This document shows, piece by piece, positions 7,782 to 16,118 of a stretch of DNA of 64,000 nt (within the stretch, counting starts at the first letter, position 1; each line of letters starts with the position of its first letter). Position numbers and translations under genes: made by a program. The DNA comes from Mangrovivirga halotolerans (GTDB lineage Bacteria; Bacteroidota; Bacteroidia; Cytophagales; Cyclobacteriaceae). The stretch lies in assembly GCF_026241165.1 (NCBI RefSeq), contig NZ_JAPFQN010000003.1, positions 62,001 to 126,000 of the forward strand. The letters run 5' to 3'. A model generated the notes under the pieces. The model saw only the letters and a list, made by a program, of their open reading frames with translations, did no database searches and was not told the origin of the DNA.

Positions 7782-9248
7782 ATGAAAAAGCTAATTCCAT
7801 TTCTGAATCTGTTTACCATTTTCTTCATAATGTCATGTGAAGAATCTTTTAATGATTTTGGTAGTAGCATGCCAGTTAGCTATGATCAAACGGCACAAGG
7901 AGATCGGTATAATGAAGTTCAGGAAAATCCATTCATTTTGGTTAAAGACCAACCTGTATCGACATTTTCTATTGATGCCGATGGAGCTTCGTATTCCAAT
8001 GTGCGACGGTTTTTAATGCAGGATAATATGATTCCTCCTTCAGGAGCAATCCGAACTGAAGAGATGATCAATTATTTTGAATTTGATTATGAATTTACAG
8101 CAGAAGGCCATCCGGTTTCACTTAATGGAGAAGTAAGTGAATGTCCATGGAATACAGATAACAAGTTGATTAGAATCGGCATGAAAGGAGAGCCGCTTCC
8201 TGCTGAATTACCTCCTTCAAATTTTGTTTTTCTAATTGATGTATCTGGTTCAATGGCTTCAGAGGATAAGTTGGACCTTTTAAAAAGCGGATTTATAATG
8301 TTGTTAGATGAGTTGTCTCCAAATGACAGAGTGGCAATAGTTACTTATGCGGGATCTTCAAACCTGGTTTTAGAATCAACTCTGGCAATTGAGAAAGAAA
8401 AAATTAAGAATGCAATATCCCTTCTTGGTGCTGGAGGAGGTACAGCAGGAGCCGAGGGAATTAAAACTGCCTATGAAATAGCTCAGAATAACTTCATCGA
8501 AGGAGGGAATAATCGTGTTATTTTAGGGACCGATGGTGATTTTAATGTTGGCGTTTCCTCACAAGATGAATTAGTAACTTTAATTGAAGGCAAGCGTGAT
8601 ATTGGAATATTTTTGACTGTTCTTGGTGTCGGAAGAGGAAATTTAAATGATGGCATGATGGAACAGGTAGCCAATAATGGAAATGGAACATATGAGTACA
8701 TTGACAATGTCTCACAGTTATTGAAAGTCTTTGTGTATGATTATGGTAAATTTTTCACAGTAGCCAAAGATGTTAAGGTTCAGGTAGAGTTTAATCCGTT
8801 GGTTGTTGAATCATATCGTTTGATAGGATATGAAAACAGACTATTAAATCAAGAGGATTTTGAAGATGATACTAAAGACGCCGGAGAGATTGGAGCAAAT
8901 CAGAATATCACAGCTCTTTATGAAATAAAAACGCTAAGCAATCCTGAATTTCGGATTGTGCCAACATTTACAATTGATTTCAGATATAAGAAACCTGATG
9001 AAGATGTTAGTGTTCCCCTGGAACTAGAAATATTTGATGAGGGTAATTCATTTCAGGAAGCAAGTGATTATATGAAATTCACTTCAGGTGTAGCTTCTTT
9101 CGCAATGCTATTAAGAAACTCACAATATAAAGGCAATGCTACCTTTAATGATGTTAACACTTGGGTTAATTCCACTAATCTAACCGATCAGCATAATTTT
9201 AAAGAAGAATTTACTTTGCTGGTAGATAAAGCGAAAAGCTTAAAATAA
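7782..9248 (+). CDS. von Willebrand factor type A domain lipoprotein (YfbK-like)
   Basis: This is a 488-residue lipoprotein with a signal segment and Cys19 after F-I-M-S. Residues about 55-105 match the conserved N-terminal region of YfbK-type proteins (STFSIDADGASYSNVRRF). A vWA domain follows, with an intact MIDAS metal site D153-V-S155-G-S157, a conserved Thr region near GGGTAG and an Asp in GTDGDFNVG. The C-terminal part contains the DUF3520-like segment near residues 350-480 (NATFNDVNTWV). The family is membrane-associated and of uncertain function; a role in metal-dependent protein interaction at the envelope is inference. It is followed by a strong terminator at 9271 and appears to be monocistronic. 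Confidence 0.9.
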   Translation: MKKLIPFLNLFTIFFIMSCEESFNDFGSSMPVSYDQTAQGDRYNEVQENPFILVKDQPVSTFSIDADGASYSNVRRFLMQDNMIPPSGAIRTEEMINYFEFDYEFTAEGHPVSLNGEVSECPWNTDNKLIRIGMKGEPLPAELPPSNFVFLIDVSGSMASEDKLDLLKSGFIMLLDELSPNDRVAIVTYAGSSNLVLESTLAIEKEKIKNAISLLGAGGGTAGAEGIKTAYEIAQNNFIEGGNNRVILGTDGDFNVGVSSQDELVTLIEGKRDIGIFLTVLGVGRGNLNDGMMEQVANNGNGTYEYIDNVSQLLKVFVYDYGKFFTVAKDVKVQVEFNPLVVESYRLIGYENRLLNQEDFEDDTKDAGEIGANQNITALYEIKTLSNPEFRIVPTFTIDFRYKKPDEDVSVPLELEIFDEGNSFQEASDYMKFTSGVASFAMLLRNSQYKGNATFNDVNTWVNSTNLTDQHNFKEEFTLLVDKAKSLK

Positions 9249-9270
9249 AATGCCAGATGATAAGAATGGG

Positions 9271-9300
9271 AAGGAGGTATTAATGCCTCCTTTCTTTTTT
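9271..9300 (+). terminator. Intrinsic terminator after the vWA lipoprotein
   Basis: AAGGAGGTAT and its complement around ATGCCTCCTT form a near-palindromic stem at 9271-9292, followed by a T-rich tail to 9300. The T run is on the plus strand only. It overlaps the last two bases of the convergent minus-strand gene. Confidence 0.85.
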
Positions 9301-10081
9301 AATCTAAAAGTTCAGCTCTTTTGGCTTTGCTGTAGGCTTCAACAACATTATTAACATCGAGTTTTTTAATAATATTTTTTCTGTGTTTATCTACTGTTTC
9401 TTTACTTACGTGAATTTTTTCTGCGATGTCTTTGCTGGTAAGTCCCTTCCCTACATAATTTAGAACTTCAATCTCTCTTTTACTTAAACACAAATCCTCT
9501 TTGCTTGCTTTGTCGGGAGTTTTAAATATTATGTCGTACTCATTATTTTCATTCAGACACATTAAAATTCCTTTTGGTTTAGACTTGCCTCCACTACCTA
9601 AAACAGTCACCTGGCTTAAGAATAAATAGGGTATTCCTTCATTATTTAATGCGATAGGTATATGGCCATCAGAAATGTTAATATATTTACCAGAGCCATT
9701 TTTAAGTCTATAATGAAGCTGGAAATTAGTTTTCAGTCTTTGTTTTTCTGGTAATCTGATGATTTCATTGACTATTTCTCCAACGATCATATGCCATTGT
9801 TCAGTCTCATCAGGATGAATACGTGATAATATATAATTCACCCCATCTCTATAAAGATCCTGAAGCTTAAGACCTGTGCAATGCTCGACGTTTTTAGTAA
9901 TAAATTCATATTTCTGATTTGCAGAATTAGTTATAAATAAGAAAGTCATACCAATGGGTAAATATTTCTCAGACTCCCTTAAATTCTTTACATGTTTTTG
10001 AAGCAACAAAGTATCCACTTCAGGTGTCGCTGAAACGATTTCCAAATATTGCTCATAAATGGATTTTCCCTTTTGATTCAT
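9299..10081 (-). CDS. PAS-LuxR family transcriptional regulator
   Basis: This is a 260-residue cytoplasmic regulator. Residues about 42-160 look like a PAS fold (FLFITNSANQKYEFI, then a HPDE loop and PAC-like strands ending FLSQVTV). Residues about 198-258 are a LuxR/GerE helix-turn-helix (LSKREIEVLNYVGKGLTSKDIA, then VSKETVDKHRKNIIKKL). There is no receiver domain and no phospho-acceptor Asp cluster, so input is probably a ligand or another PAS partner rather than phosphorylation. Proteins with this arrangement are frequent in Bacteroidota and mostly uncharacterised. It converges on the vWA gene and its target is not apparent from the neighbours. Confidence 0.88.
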   Translation of the reverse strand: MNQKGKSIYEQYLEIVSATPEVDTLLLQKHVKNLRESEKYLPIGMTFLFITNSANQKYEFITKNVEHCTGLKLQDLYRDGVNYILSRIHPDETEQWHMIVGEIVNEIIRLPEKQRLKTNFQLHYRLKNGSGKYINISDGHIPIALNNEGIPYLFLSQVTVLGSGGKSKPKGILMCLNENNEYDIIFKTPDKASKEDLCLSKREIEVLNYVGKGLTSKDIAEKIHVSKETVDKHRKNIIKKLDVNNVVEAYSKAKRAELLD

Positions 10082-10142
10082 TTTACTGGGCTTATAAAAA
10101 ATTCCGTTAAATATAAAATGTACAATATACCCATTTATGGTA

Positions 10143-10174
10143 ATTGACTACTAATCGTAATAAAGATACTTTTG
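10143..10174 (+). promoter_or_regulatory. Candidate promoter for an orphan short transcript
   Basis: TACTTTTG (10167-10174) is an exact TAnnTTTG match. ATTG (10143-10146) lies 20 bases upstream, as expected for the -33 element. No annotated gene starts nearby; a terminator follows about 70 bases downstream. Confidence 0.5.
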
Positions 10175-10180
10175 AATATA

Positions 10181-10271
10181 ATATGAGATTATTAGAGTCC
10201 CTAGTTTAGAGGGGTAAAAAAATTCTATGGGTTTCAAGAGCTTAAAGGTGTGATTCATCACACCTTTTTTT
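10181..10271 (+). ncRNA. Candidate small RNA or leader transcript between the LuxR gene and the permease gene
   Basis: A consensus promoter ending at 10174 and an intrinsic terminator at 10244-10271 delimit a possible transcript of about 90 bases. It contains a short frame at 10183-10209 (ATG to TAG) encoding MRLLESLV, which has three Leu and one Val. The permease gene begins 90 bases after the terminator. It could be a free-standing small RNA or an attenuated leader of the permease. I did not find a convincing antiterminator. Confidence 0.35.
10244..10271 (+). terminator. Orphan intrinsic terminator upstream of the permease gene
   Basis: AAAGGTGTGA (10244-10253) pairs with TCACACCTTT (10258-10267), ten base pairs with a four-base loop, followed by T residues to 10271. 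The T run is on the plus strand only, and no plus-strand gene precedes it. Confidence 0.85.
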
Positions 10272-10360
10272 ATTTAAATACTTAACAATAATCATTCTTC
10301 AGGTTTATTATTTGACAAAATACTTACTATCTTAATTTAAATCCACTCAAATACAGTTAC

Positions 10361-11593
10361 ATGTCTAATAAAAGGCAAAATGAAAAGCTGGAGCGATCAA
10401 TGAGTGGCACCATGCTTGCCATTTATGGTGCTGGTACAATTTTAGGTGCTGGTATTTTTGTTTTAATAGGTAAGGTAGCAGGAACCGCAGGTTATTGGGC
10501 TCCTTTGGCATTTTTACTTGCAGCTATTGCCGCAGGTATAAATGGGATGGTGTATGCCGAACTTTCAACAAGAGCTCCTGGTGCAGGAGGGCCAAGCACC
10601 TATGTCCAAAAAGCATTTGGCAGAAAATGGTTTTCACATGTTATCGGATGGATGATAGTTGCGACAGGTGTTGTTTCAGCAGCTACTATCACTGCTGGAT
10701 TTTCAGGTTACCTGACTCATTTCATAGAGGTACCTGAATGGATTGTACGCTTAGGAGTATTGATCTTGTTAGGGGGAGTTGCCGCCGCTGGGGTCAGTGA
10801 GTCTGCCAAATTTATGGCGATTACTACCAGTATGGGGCTAATTGGTTTAGGGATTGTTATTTATGCAGGCTTGTTTAATAATAGTCAGGATGAACTAATA
10901 ACTTTTAGTAATGAACTGCCGGCTCTATCTGACATGGCGATTATCTCAGGTGTAGCAAGTGCTACCTTTTTGGCTGTCTATTCATTTATAGGTTTTGAAG
11001 ACATGGTACACATGGCTGAAGAAGTGAAACAGCCCGCCAAATCAATGCCAGTAGCTATAGCCTTTGCTATTGGTTTGGCTGCGATTTTATATGTAGTTGT
11101 ATCTGCCGCATCATTAAATGTATTAACTCCCGAGGAGCTCAACAAGAGTCAGGCCCCCTTGGTTGATGTTATAGATAAAGTAGGTTATAAGGTATGGCCA
11201 ATGGCAATTTTAAGTCTGGCTATCATTTTAAATGGAGCTTTAGCCCAGATTATCATGGCCACCAGGGTTATTTATAGCATGGGTGAAGAAGAGGGGGCGC
11301 CAGATTGGATGGGTGAAGTCAATAGCAAAACCAAAACACCTTTAATAGCTACAATAGTTGCTACTAGTGTAACAATTGCCCTCGCATTATTTTTTCCATT
11401 AAAAACTTTAGCAAGCATTACCAGCTTTATAATGTTATTAGTCTTTGTTTCTTCAAATCTGGCACTTATCAGACTAGAAAAAAGGACTCCTGAAGCTCCT
11501 TTTGATACTCCAAAATGGGTTCCGTGGGTAGCATTAGTTATAAGTATTTTATTAATAATAGCCAGTTTTTTTGTAACTGGGAGTGGGCACTGA
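10361..11593 (+). CDS. APC superfamily amino-acid permease
   Basis: This is a 410-residue integral inner-membrane protein with about 11-12 hydrophobic helices. The first helix carries the APC glycine-rich substrate-binding motif (YGAGTILGAGIFVLIG, residues about 23-38), and helix 6 carries the SFIGFEDMVHMAEEVKQP segment typical of APC transporters. It would import an amino acid or amine with a cation; the substrate cannot be read from the sequence. At 410 residues it is short compared with many members (450-500), mainly through short tails. An orphan terminator and possible short leader frame lie upstream, which might regulate it. The gene ends before a long inverted repeat at 11661. Confidence 0.92.
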   Translation: MSNKRQNEKLERSMSGTMLAIYGAGTILGAGIFVLIGKVAGTAGYWAPLAFLLAAIAAGINGMVYAELSTRAPGAGGPSTYVQKAFGRKWFSHVIGWMIVATGVVSAATITAGFSGYLTHFIEVPEWIVRLGVLILLGGVAAAGVSESAKFMAITTSMGLIGLGIVIYAGLFNNSQDELITFSNELPALSDMAIISGVASATFLAVYSFIGFEDMVHMAEEVKQPAKSMPVAIAFAIGLAAILYVVVSAASLNVLTPEELNKSQAPLVDVIDKVGYKVWPMAILSLAIILNGALAQIIMATRVIYSMGEEEGAPDWMGEVNSKTKTPLIATIVATSVTIALALFFPLKTLASITSFIMLLVFVSSNLALIRLEKRTPEAPFDTPKWVPWVALVISILLIIASFFVTGSGH

Positions 11594-11660
11594 TATATTT
11601 ATATTTAAGATATATGCCCTTTTATCAATCAGAACTTATAGATAAAAAATGCTATAATAT

Positions 11661-11708
11661 TATTAGTTCGTTACAAATGATAGATTACTTCTTTGTAACG
11701 AACTAATA
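11661..11708. repeat. Perfect 17-bp inverted repeat between convergent genes
   Basis: TATTAGTTCGTTACAAA (11661-11677) is repeated in inverse as TTTGTAACGAACTAATA (11692-11708) around a 14-base loop. It lies between convergent genes. Neither strand has a T run next to the stem, so it is not a standard terminator. It could be a factor-independent bidirectional terminator of atypical form, a protein-binding site or a mobile-element remnant. Confidence 0.9.
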
Positions 11709-11751
11709 AAAAACAGTTCTTAACTGAATAATTTTTAAAAGGAATCCATAA

Positions 11752-12432
11752 TTATTCCCACGGATTTGAAGTCGTACATAAGGCTTGATACTTATCAGAA
11801 GTATAACTTATGAAAACTAAATTAGCTACATTACCACTAGCGGCATAAGATTCGCCATATGGAATATGGGCTAAATCCGTATCATTGTAAACACCCAGAT
11901 ATCCTTTATTGTCACCTAAACGGAATGAACTTCCATTTTTAAGTGTAAAATAGTAAGTTTTTTTACCAGAATGTGCTGGTAGTGCATTTCCTAGTGATTT
12001 GAACCCACTTTTGTTGGTGGATTCTGATATTTTAACATACATTCCTCCTTCTGATCCCTCGTTGGTAGATCCTCCAGCTTCATATTTAAATGCGAAAACA
12101 TAGCTATTTGGAGCTATGTGTGGTTTAGCTTTATTCATATAATTAGCTCTCGTAAACCCACTATTTGAAACATAACTTGTGCTCGCAGCAATATTAAATA
12201 AGGAATCATTCATTCCGCAAACTGATGCGTTGCTGATTTTTGTTTTTAGTAGATTATATTCATCTTCTGTTATTTCAATCCACTGATTATCTTCAGCTTC
12301 AAGATAGCTGGAAACAGATGTTTCAAGTTGTGCTTCCAATTGTGATTGTTTGGTTATTTCAGAACCTTCATCCTGACATGACATAAGTGCAAAAATTAAA
12401 AAGAGAGCACTTCCAAAAATTTGTGATTTCAT
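11752..12432 (-). CDS. Uncharacterised lipoprotein, 226 aa
   Basis: The frame opens at 12462, but I choose the ATG at 12432 because it places a typical signal peptide directly at the N-terminus (K at position 2, hydrophobic core, lipobox A-L-M-S-C with Cys19). The mature part starts with an acidic, glutamine-rich linker. The rest is a soluble domain rich in aromatic and small residues with NP-W-E at its end. I recognise no family. It is convergent with the permease and divergent from the PepSY gene. Function is unknown. Confidence 0.75.
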   Translation of the reverse strand: MKSQIFGSALFLIFALMSCQDEGSEITKQSQLEAQLETSVSSYLEAEDNQWIEITEDEYNLLKTKISNASVCGMNDSLFNIAASTSYVSNSGFTRANYMNKAKPHIAPNSYVFAFKYEAGGSTNEGSEGGMYVKISESTNKSGFKSLGNALPAHSGKKTYYFTLKNGSSFRLGDNKGYLGVYNDTDLAHIPYGESYAASGNVANLVFISYTSDKYQALCTTSNPWE

Positions 12433-12543
12433 ATAAAAAATGTTTTGGTGATTATGAATCAAAATAAAGGCATTTATCTTAAAAAGTCATCTGAAATAAA
12501 ATTATTTTATTTTGTCTTTAAGCTAGTATATATATAAAGTAAT

Positions 12544-12651
12544 GTGAATCCGTCATCTTTACGGGGGATAATTTTGTCAGTATTTGAAGAGGTAACAAAA
12601 GGATTGATTGGTATCAGAGATGTATTAAGTAACAACAAGAATACTGAATGA
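12544..12651 (+). CDS. Candidate small ORF, 35 aa (GTG start)
   Basis: GTG at 12544 opens a 35-codon frame ending with TGA at 12649-12651. The product contains a possible amphipathic helix (GIILSVFEEVTKGLIGIRDVL). It lies in the gap between divergent genes and ahead of an orphan terminator at 12692. There is no ATG and no clear ribosome binding site, so coding is uncertain. Confidence 0.25.
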   Translation: MNPSSLRGIILSVFEEVTKGLIGIRDVLSNNKNTE

Positions 12652-12691
12652 GATCTCTCCTTTTTTAATTAAAAAAGCGTTATAATATTAC

Positions 12692-12720
12692 AAAGACGGA
12701 TTAATCATCCGTCTTTTTTT
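12692..12720 (+). terminator. Orphan intrinsic terminator upstream of the PepSY gene
   Basis: AAAGACGGAT (12692-12701) pairs with ATCCGTCTTT (12707-12716), ten base pairs around a five-base loop, with T residues to 12720. It is only 30 bases before the PepSY start codon and behind no recognised gene. AATCCGTC at 12547-12554 could pair with GACGGATT at 12695-12702 and compete with it. Confidence 0.85.
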
Positions 12721-12749
12721 ATTTTTGTTGTTTGATTTTTTTGAGCCCA

Positions 12750-13502
12750 ATGAAAAGAAACAAACAATTTTATGCCAGGAAACTTCACCGGTATCTTGGT
12801 CTGTTTATCGGAATACAATTTATAGGCTGGACTATCAGTGGTTTATATTTTAGTTGGAACAACATCGATGATGTACATGGCGACCATATGAGAAAAGAAG
12901 TTCCAGCCCTGACTTATGAAGCAGGTATGATCTCTCCGGATAGTGCCTTTAAAAGAATAGAATCTGTAGACCAGTTTGATTCCTTGCACAGTTTTAAACT
13001 AATAAGAATCACTGATAAACAATATTATCAAATAGGATATTACTCAAAAGACCATTCAGGCCATAAAGGACATGTCAGTTTTAAGCTTGTCAATGCCAGT
13101 ACTGGTGAGTTGAGAGAACCCCTGGATAAGGATATGGCGATAAAAGTTGCTTCAGAACAACTAGTTTCTCCAGCAAAACTTAAAAATGCCACCTTATTGT
13201 CAGAAGTAGGAGATCATCATGAGTATAGGGGCAGGCGATTACCTGTCTGGGCGGTAGATTTTGACGACCCTGATTGTACTGTGTATGTCAGTCCGGAATT
13301 GGGTACTTTTCAGACTATCAGGCATGATCAATGGAGAGTCTTCGACTTCCTCTGGATGTTCCATACAATGGATTATGCGGGTAGAGATGATTTTAATAAT
13401 TGGTTGCTGAAACTCTTTTCGATATTCGGTTTATTTACTGTAATCAGCGGATTCGTACTTTTTGTTATGTCTTCAAGGACAATCAAGAAGCTTAGAAAGT
13501 AA
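12750..13502 (+). CDS. PepSY-associated transmembrane protein
   Basis: The frame can be read from a TTG at 12732, but ATG 12750 gives a normal start (MKRNKQFYARKLHRYLG), so I use it; 250 residues. The N-terminal region KLHRYLGLFIGIQFIGWTISGLYFSW is the conserved first helix of PepSY_TM proteins, which reach the periplasm through two membrane helices. A central periplasmic domain (residues about 35-200) is His- and Asp-rich, and the last helix (about 220-243) returns to the cytoplasm. Such proteins are often linked to iron uptake or ferric reduction; no receptor gene is adjacent here, so the role is open. A terminator follows at 13526. Confidence 0.85.
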   Translation: MKRNKQFYARKLHRYLGLFIGIQFIGWTISGLYFSWNNIDDVHGDHMRKEVPALTYEAGMISPDSAFKRIESVDQFDSLHSFKLIRITDKQYYQIGYYSKDHSGHKGHVSFKLVNASTGELREPLDKDMAIKVASEQLVSPAKLKNATLLSEVGDHHEYRGRRLPVWAVDFDDPDCTVYVSPELGTFQTIRHDQWRVFDFLWMFHTMDYAGRDDFNNWLLKLFSIFGLFTVISGFVLFVMSSRTIKKLRK

Positions 13503-13525
13503 TTATAGTTTATAATATTAATCAG

Positions 13526-13551
13526 AGCCGACAGTTTATGTCGGCTTTTTT
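13526..13551 (+). terminator. Intrinsic terminator after the PepSY gene
   Basis: AGCCGACA (13526-13533) pairs with TGTCGGCT (13539-13546) around a five-base loop, followed by T residues to 13551. Confidence 0.88.
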
Positions 13552-13690
13552 ATTATTTATAGGCTTAAAGCTTGGAAATTAGATGTCAATATGAACGCCT
13601 TAATCGTCTAAAGCGAATCGTTCATAGTATTATTTAAAGATATATTTTAATCATTTGTATTTTTTTATATATTGATTGAAATTTTGAGCC

Positions 13691-14695
13691 TTGAAATACA
13701 CCAACTTACTATTCGCCTTACTAATCGGTTTTATACTGTTAGTCGGGTATGAGCTTTATTTTAGAAGTATTGATAATCCTCGATATGATGACAATGAGGA
13801 CCTTTGGGCAGATCAAAGAAGGCGATTGGATGATCTGGATGAGGATGATGTGGTGGTCATCGGTTCATCCAGAGCACATCAGGATATTAATATACACTTA
13901 TGGGATTCTTTAACGGGTAGAAGGCCATTACAATTAGCATTGCCTGGCTCCCCGCCTTATCCGATACTGGAAGATATAGTTGATAATAGTCAGTATAATG
14001 GCCTCCTAATTATAGGAGTCGCCCCCGGATTGTTTTTCATGCCGGCTAATCATCCCCAATCTTTAGAGGTATATCAAAAATCAGTGGATTATTACAATAA
14101 ACAGACTTACGCACAAAAGTTAAATCATATACTTTATAAACCCTTTGATCACAAATTAGCCTACGTGAATAATGAGGATTATTCCCTTAGATCATTATTG
14201 GAAAGTATTCAATTTGGCAATAGAGATTCTGTCAGGGGGCCTTTGGAATGGCCTCATATGATCGATGTTGATGAATATAGAAATTCGAGCATGACAGATC
14301 AGTTTGAAGTCGATACAGTTCTTCAAAACATGCAAAAAAATATCTGGAGCATGTTTGCTAATGGGCCTCAATACAATTATGATTCGACCCGTGAAGAGGC
14401 CATCGATCAATACGTCAGGAAGATCAAAATTTTTAAAGATAGAGGTGGGAAGGTTGTATTTATCAGGCCGACAGTTACAGGAATCTATTATGAAAACAGG
14501 AATATGATCCCTCGGGAAAAATACTGGGATGAGTTATTAAAAAGAACTGAAAGTCGAGGGTATCATTTTTTGGATCATGAGGAAATAAAAGATTTTGATC
14601 CTCCGGAATGGTCTCATTTTAATAAAAAAGAACGAGATCTGTTTACACAGTTTTTAGTTAGGAAACTACAGGAAGACGGTCTGATTAAAGATTAA
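13691..14695 (+). CDS. SGNH-hydrolase-like, DltD/AlgX-type membrane-anchored protein (TTG start)
   Basis: This 334-residue protein has one N-terminal membrane helix (residues about 5-24) and an extracytoplasmic domain. The segment VVVIGSSRAHQDIN (residues about 54-67) matches the block I Ser of SGNH/DltD-like acyl-transfer proteins. A late segment (DPPEWSHFNKKERDLF, about 308-323) carries a His and Asp where the catalytic D-x-x-H of the family is expected. The start is TTG; no in-frame ATG lies near the N-terminus. The stop is 3 bases before the MBOAT gene, so the two are an operon. MBOAT plus an SGNH-like partner is the usual arrangement for O-acylation of exported polysaccharide or other envelope polymers. 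The acceptor is unknown. Confidence 0.8.
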   Translation: MKYTNLLFALLIGFILLVGYELYFRSIDNPRYDDNEDLWADQRRRLDDLDEDDVVVIGSSRAHQDINIHLWDSLTGRRPLQLALPGSPPYPILEDIVDNSQYNGLLIIGVAPGLFFMPANHPQSLEVYQKSVDYYNKQTYAQKLNHILYKPFDHKLAYVNNEDYSLRSLLESIQFGNRDSVRGPLEWPHMIDVDEYRNSSMTDQFEVDTVLQNMQKNIWSMFANGPQYNYDSTREEAIDQYVRKIKIFKDRGGKVVFIRPTVTGIYYENRNMIPREKYWDELLKRTESRGYHFLDHEEIKDFDPPEWSHFNKKERDLFTQFLVRKLQEDGLIKD

Positions 14696-14698
14696 GCC

Positions 14699-16114
14699 AT
14701 GCTATTTAATACACTTGGATTCATATTATTTTTCATTGTTATCCTGATCCTATACTATGCTCCTTTATTGGGTTGGAAGGGTAAAAAGATCATGCTTTTA
14801 ATAGCCAGTTATTTGTTTTATGGTTTGTGGAATCCTCCTTTAATTCTATTGCTTTGGATATCCACATTAGTAGACTGGACTGCAGGAAATAAGCTTTATA
14901 AATTATCTGATAAGTCAAAGAAAAGATTGTGGTTGCTACTTAGTATATGTGTAAACCTGGGTTTTTTAGGTTTCTTTAAATACGGTGAATTTCTGCTTAA
15001 TAATTTTATTGAGTTTGTCAATTTATTCGGATTAGAATATGTCCCTCCGGAATTTGACATTATTCTGCCAATGGGTATTTCATTTTATACATTTCAAACC
15101 ATGTCTTATACCATCGACATGTATAGAAACCGTATAAAACCAGCTAAAACTTTTCTGGATTTTGCGCTTTATGTCACATTCTTCCCTCAGTTAGTTGCCG
15201 GACCGATTGTCCGTTCTGATGAATTGATACCTCAATATTACGAACCTAAAAAAGCGAGTCAGAATCAGTTTGTACTGGGACTACTATTACTTTCTATAGG
15301 ACTATTTGAAAAGACAGTCTTTGCAGATTCATTATTTGCACCTGTTTCAGACCGCGTATTTGGGACAGATGGTAATTTACCTGCAGTAGATGCCTGGGCG
15401 GGAGTACTAGCATTTTCAGGACAGATATTCTTTGATTTCGCCGGGTACTCTCTCTGCGCTATTGGTATTGCACTGGCACTTGGATTTAAACTTCCGGATA
15501 ATTTCAGGTATCCGTATGGAGCGATCGGATTTTCTGATTTATGGGGTCGCTGGCATATTACCTTATCCAGTTGGTTAAGAGATTATCTCTATATTCCATT
15601 AGGTGGAAATAGGGGAACATTGAGCAGAACCTATGTGAATTTGATGTTAACCATGTTACTTGGTGGATTATGGCATGGCGCGGGGTGGACTTTTATTTTC
15701 TGGGGATTGTTACATGGACTTTATCTTATCATTGAAAGGTTTTTAAAGGATAAGGTTTCTATTAAATCATCCAATATTTTATTGAATATATTCTTGGCTT
15801 TTCTGACTTTTCAGTGTGTAAATATCACCTGGGTATTTTTCCGGGCACAGAATTTCGAAATGGCAATAAACCTACTCGGGTCGATGTTTTTTATAAATGA
15901 AGGTGAGCCTCTTTTATGGACATCGAGTTTGGTATTTGTTTTCGGCTTTATGATGTTAGTATTTGCAGGTCATTATGCTATGAGAAATAAATCTCTGGTC
16001 GGAGTAATCGAATCTAGTCCGCGATGGTTCGTAACTATTGTATGGGGAATTATGATATTTGGACTTTTTATAGTCCAGACTACGGGTAAACAATTTATTT
16101 ATTTTCAATTTTAA
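14699..16114 (+). CDS. MBOAT family O-acyltransferase (AlgI/DltB type)
   Basis: This 471-residue multi-pass membrane enzyme has about 10-12 helices. It has the MBOAT core FRYPYGAIGFSDLWGRWHI (His286) and the invariant active-site His326 in GGLWHGAGWTF, plus the FPQLVAGPIVR motif of AlgI-like proteins. The family moves an acetyl or acyl group from a cytoplasmic donor across the membrane onto an extracytoplasmic acceptor. The partner is the SGNH-like protein encoded 3 bases upstream. No alginate or teichoic-acid genes are nearby, so the polymer that is modified cannot be named. The gene ends 4 bases before the stop of the convergent gene. Confidence 0.93.
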   Translation: MLFNTLGFILFFIVILILYYAPLLGWKGKKIMLLIASYLFYGLWNPPLILLLWISTLVDWTAGNKLYKLSDKSKKRLWLLLSICVNLGFLGFFKYGEFLLNNFIEFVNLFGLEYVPPEFDIILPMGISFYTFQTMSYTIDMYRNRIKPAKTFLDFALYVTFFPQLVAGPIVRSDELIPQYYEPKKASQNQFVLGLLLLSIGLFEKTVFADSLFAPVSDRVFGTDGNLPAVDAWAGVLAFSGQIFFDFAGYSLCAIGIALALGFKLPDNFRYPYGAIGFSDLWGRWHITLSSWLRDYLYIPLGGNRGTLSRTYVNLMLTMLLGGLWHGAGWTFIFWGLLHGLYLIIERFLKDKVSIKSSNILLNIFLAFLTFQCVNITWVFFRAQNFEMAINLLGSMFFINEGEPLLWTSSLVFVFGFMMLVFAGHYAMRNKSLVGVIESSPRWFVTIVWGIMIFGLFIVQTTGKQFIYFQF

Positions 16115-16118
16115 AGGA

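Noticed and set aside
10183-10209. Short frame MRLLESLV as a proven Leu attenuator peptide
   Set aside because: Only three Leu codons and no convincing antiterminator; kept only as a candidate leader.
13591-13625. Inverted repeat ATGAACG ... CGTTCAT before the SGNH-like gene
   Set aside because: Seven-bp arms around a 21-base gap with only weak inner pairing; too common by chance in this composition to call a site.
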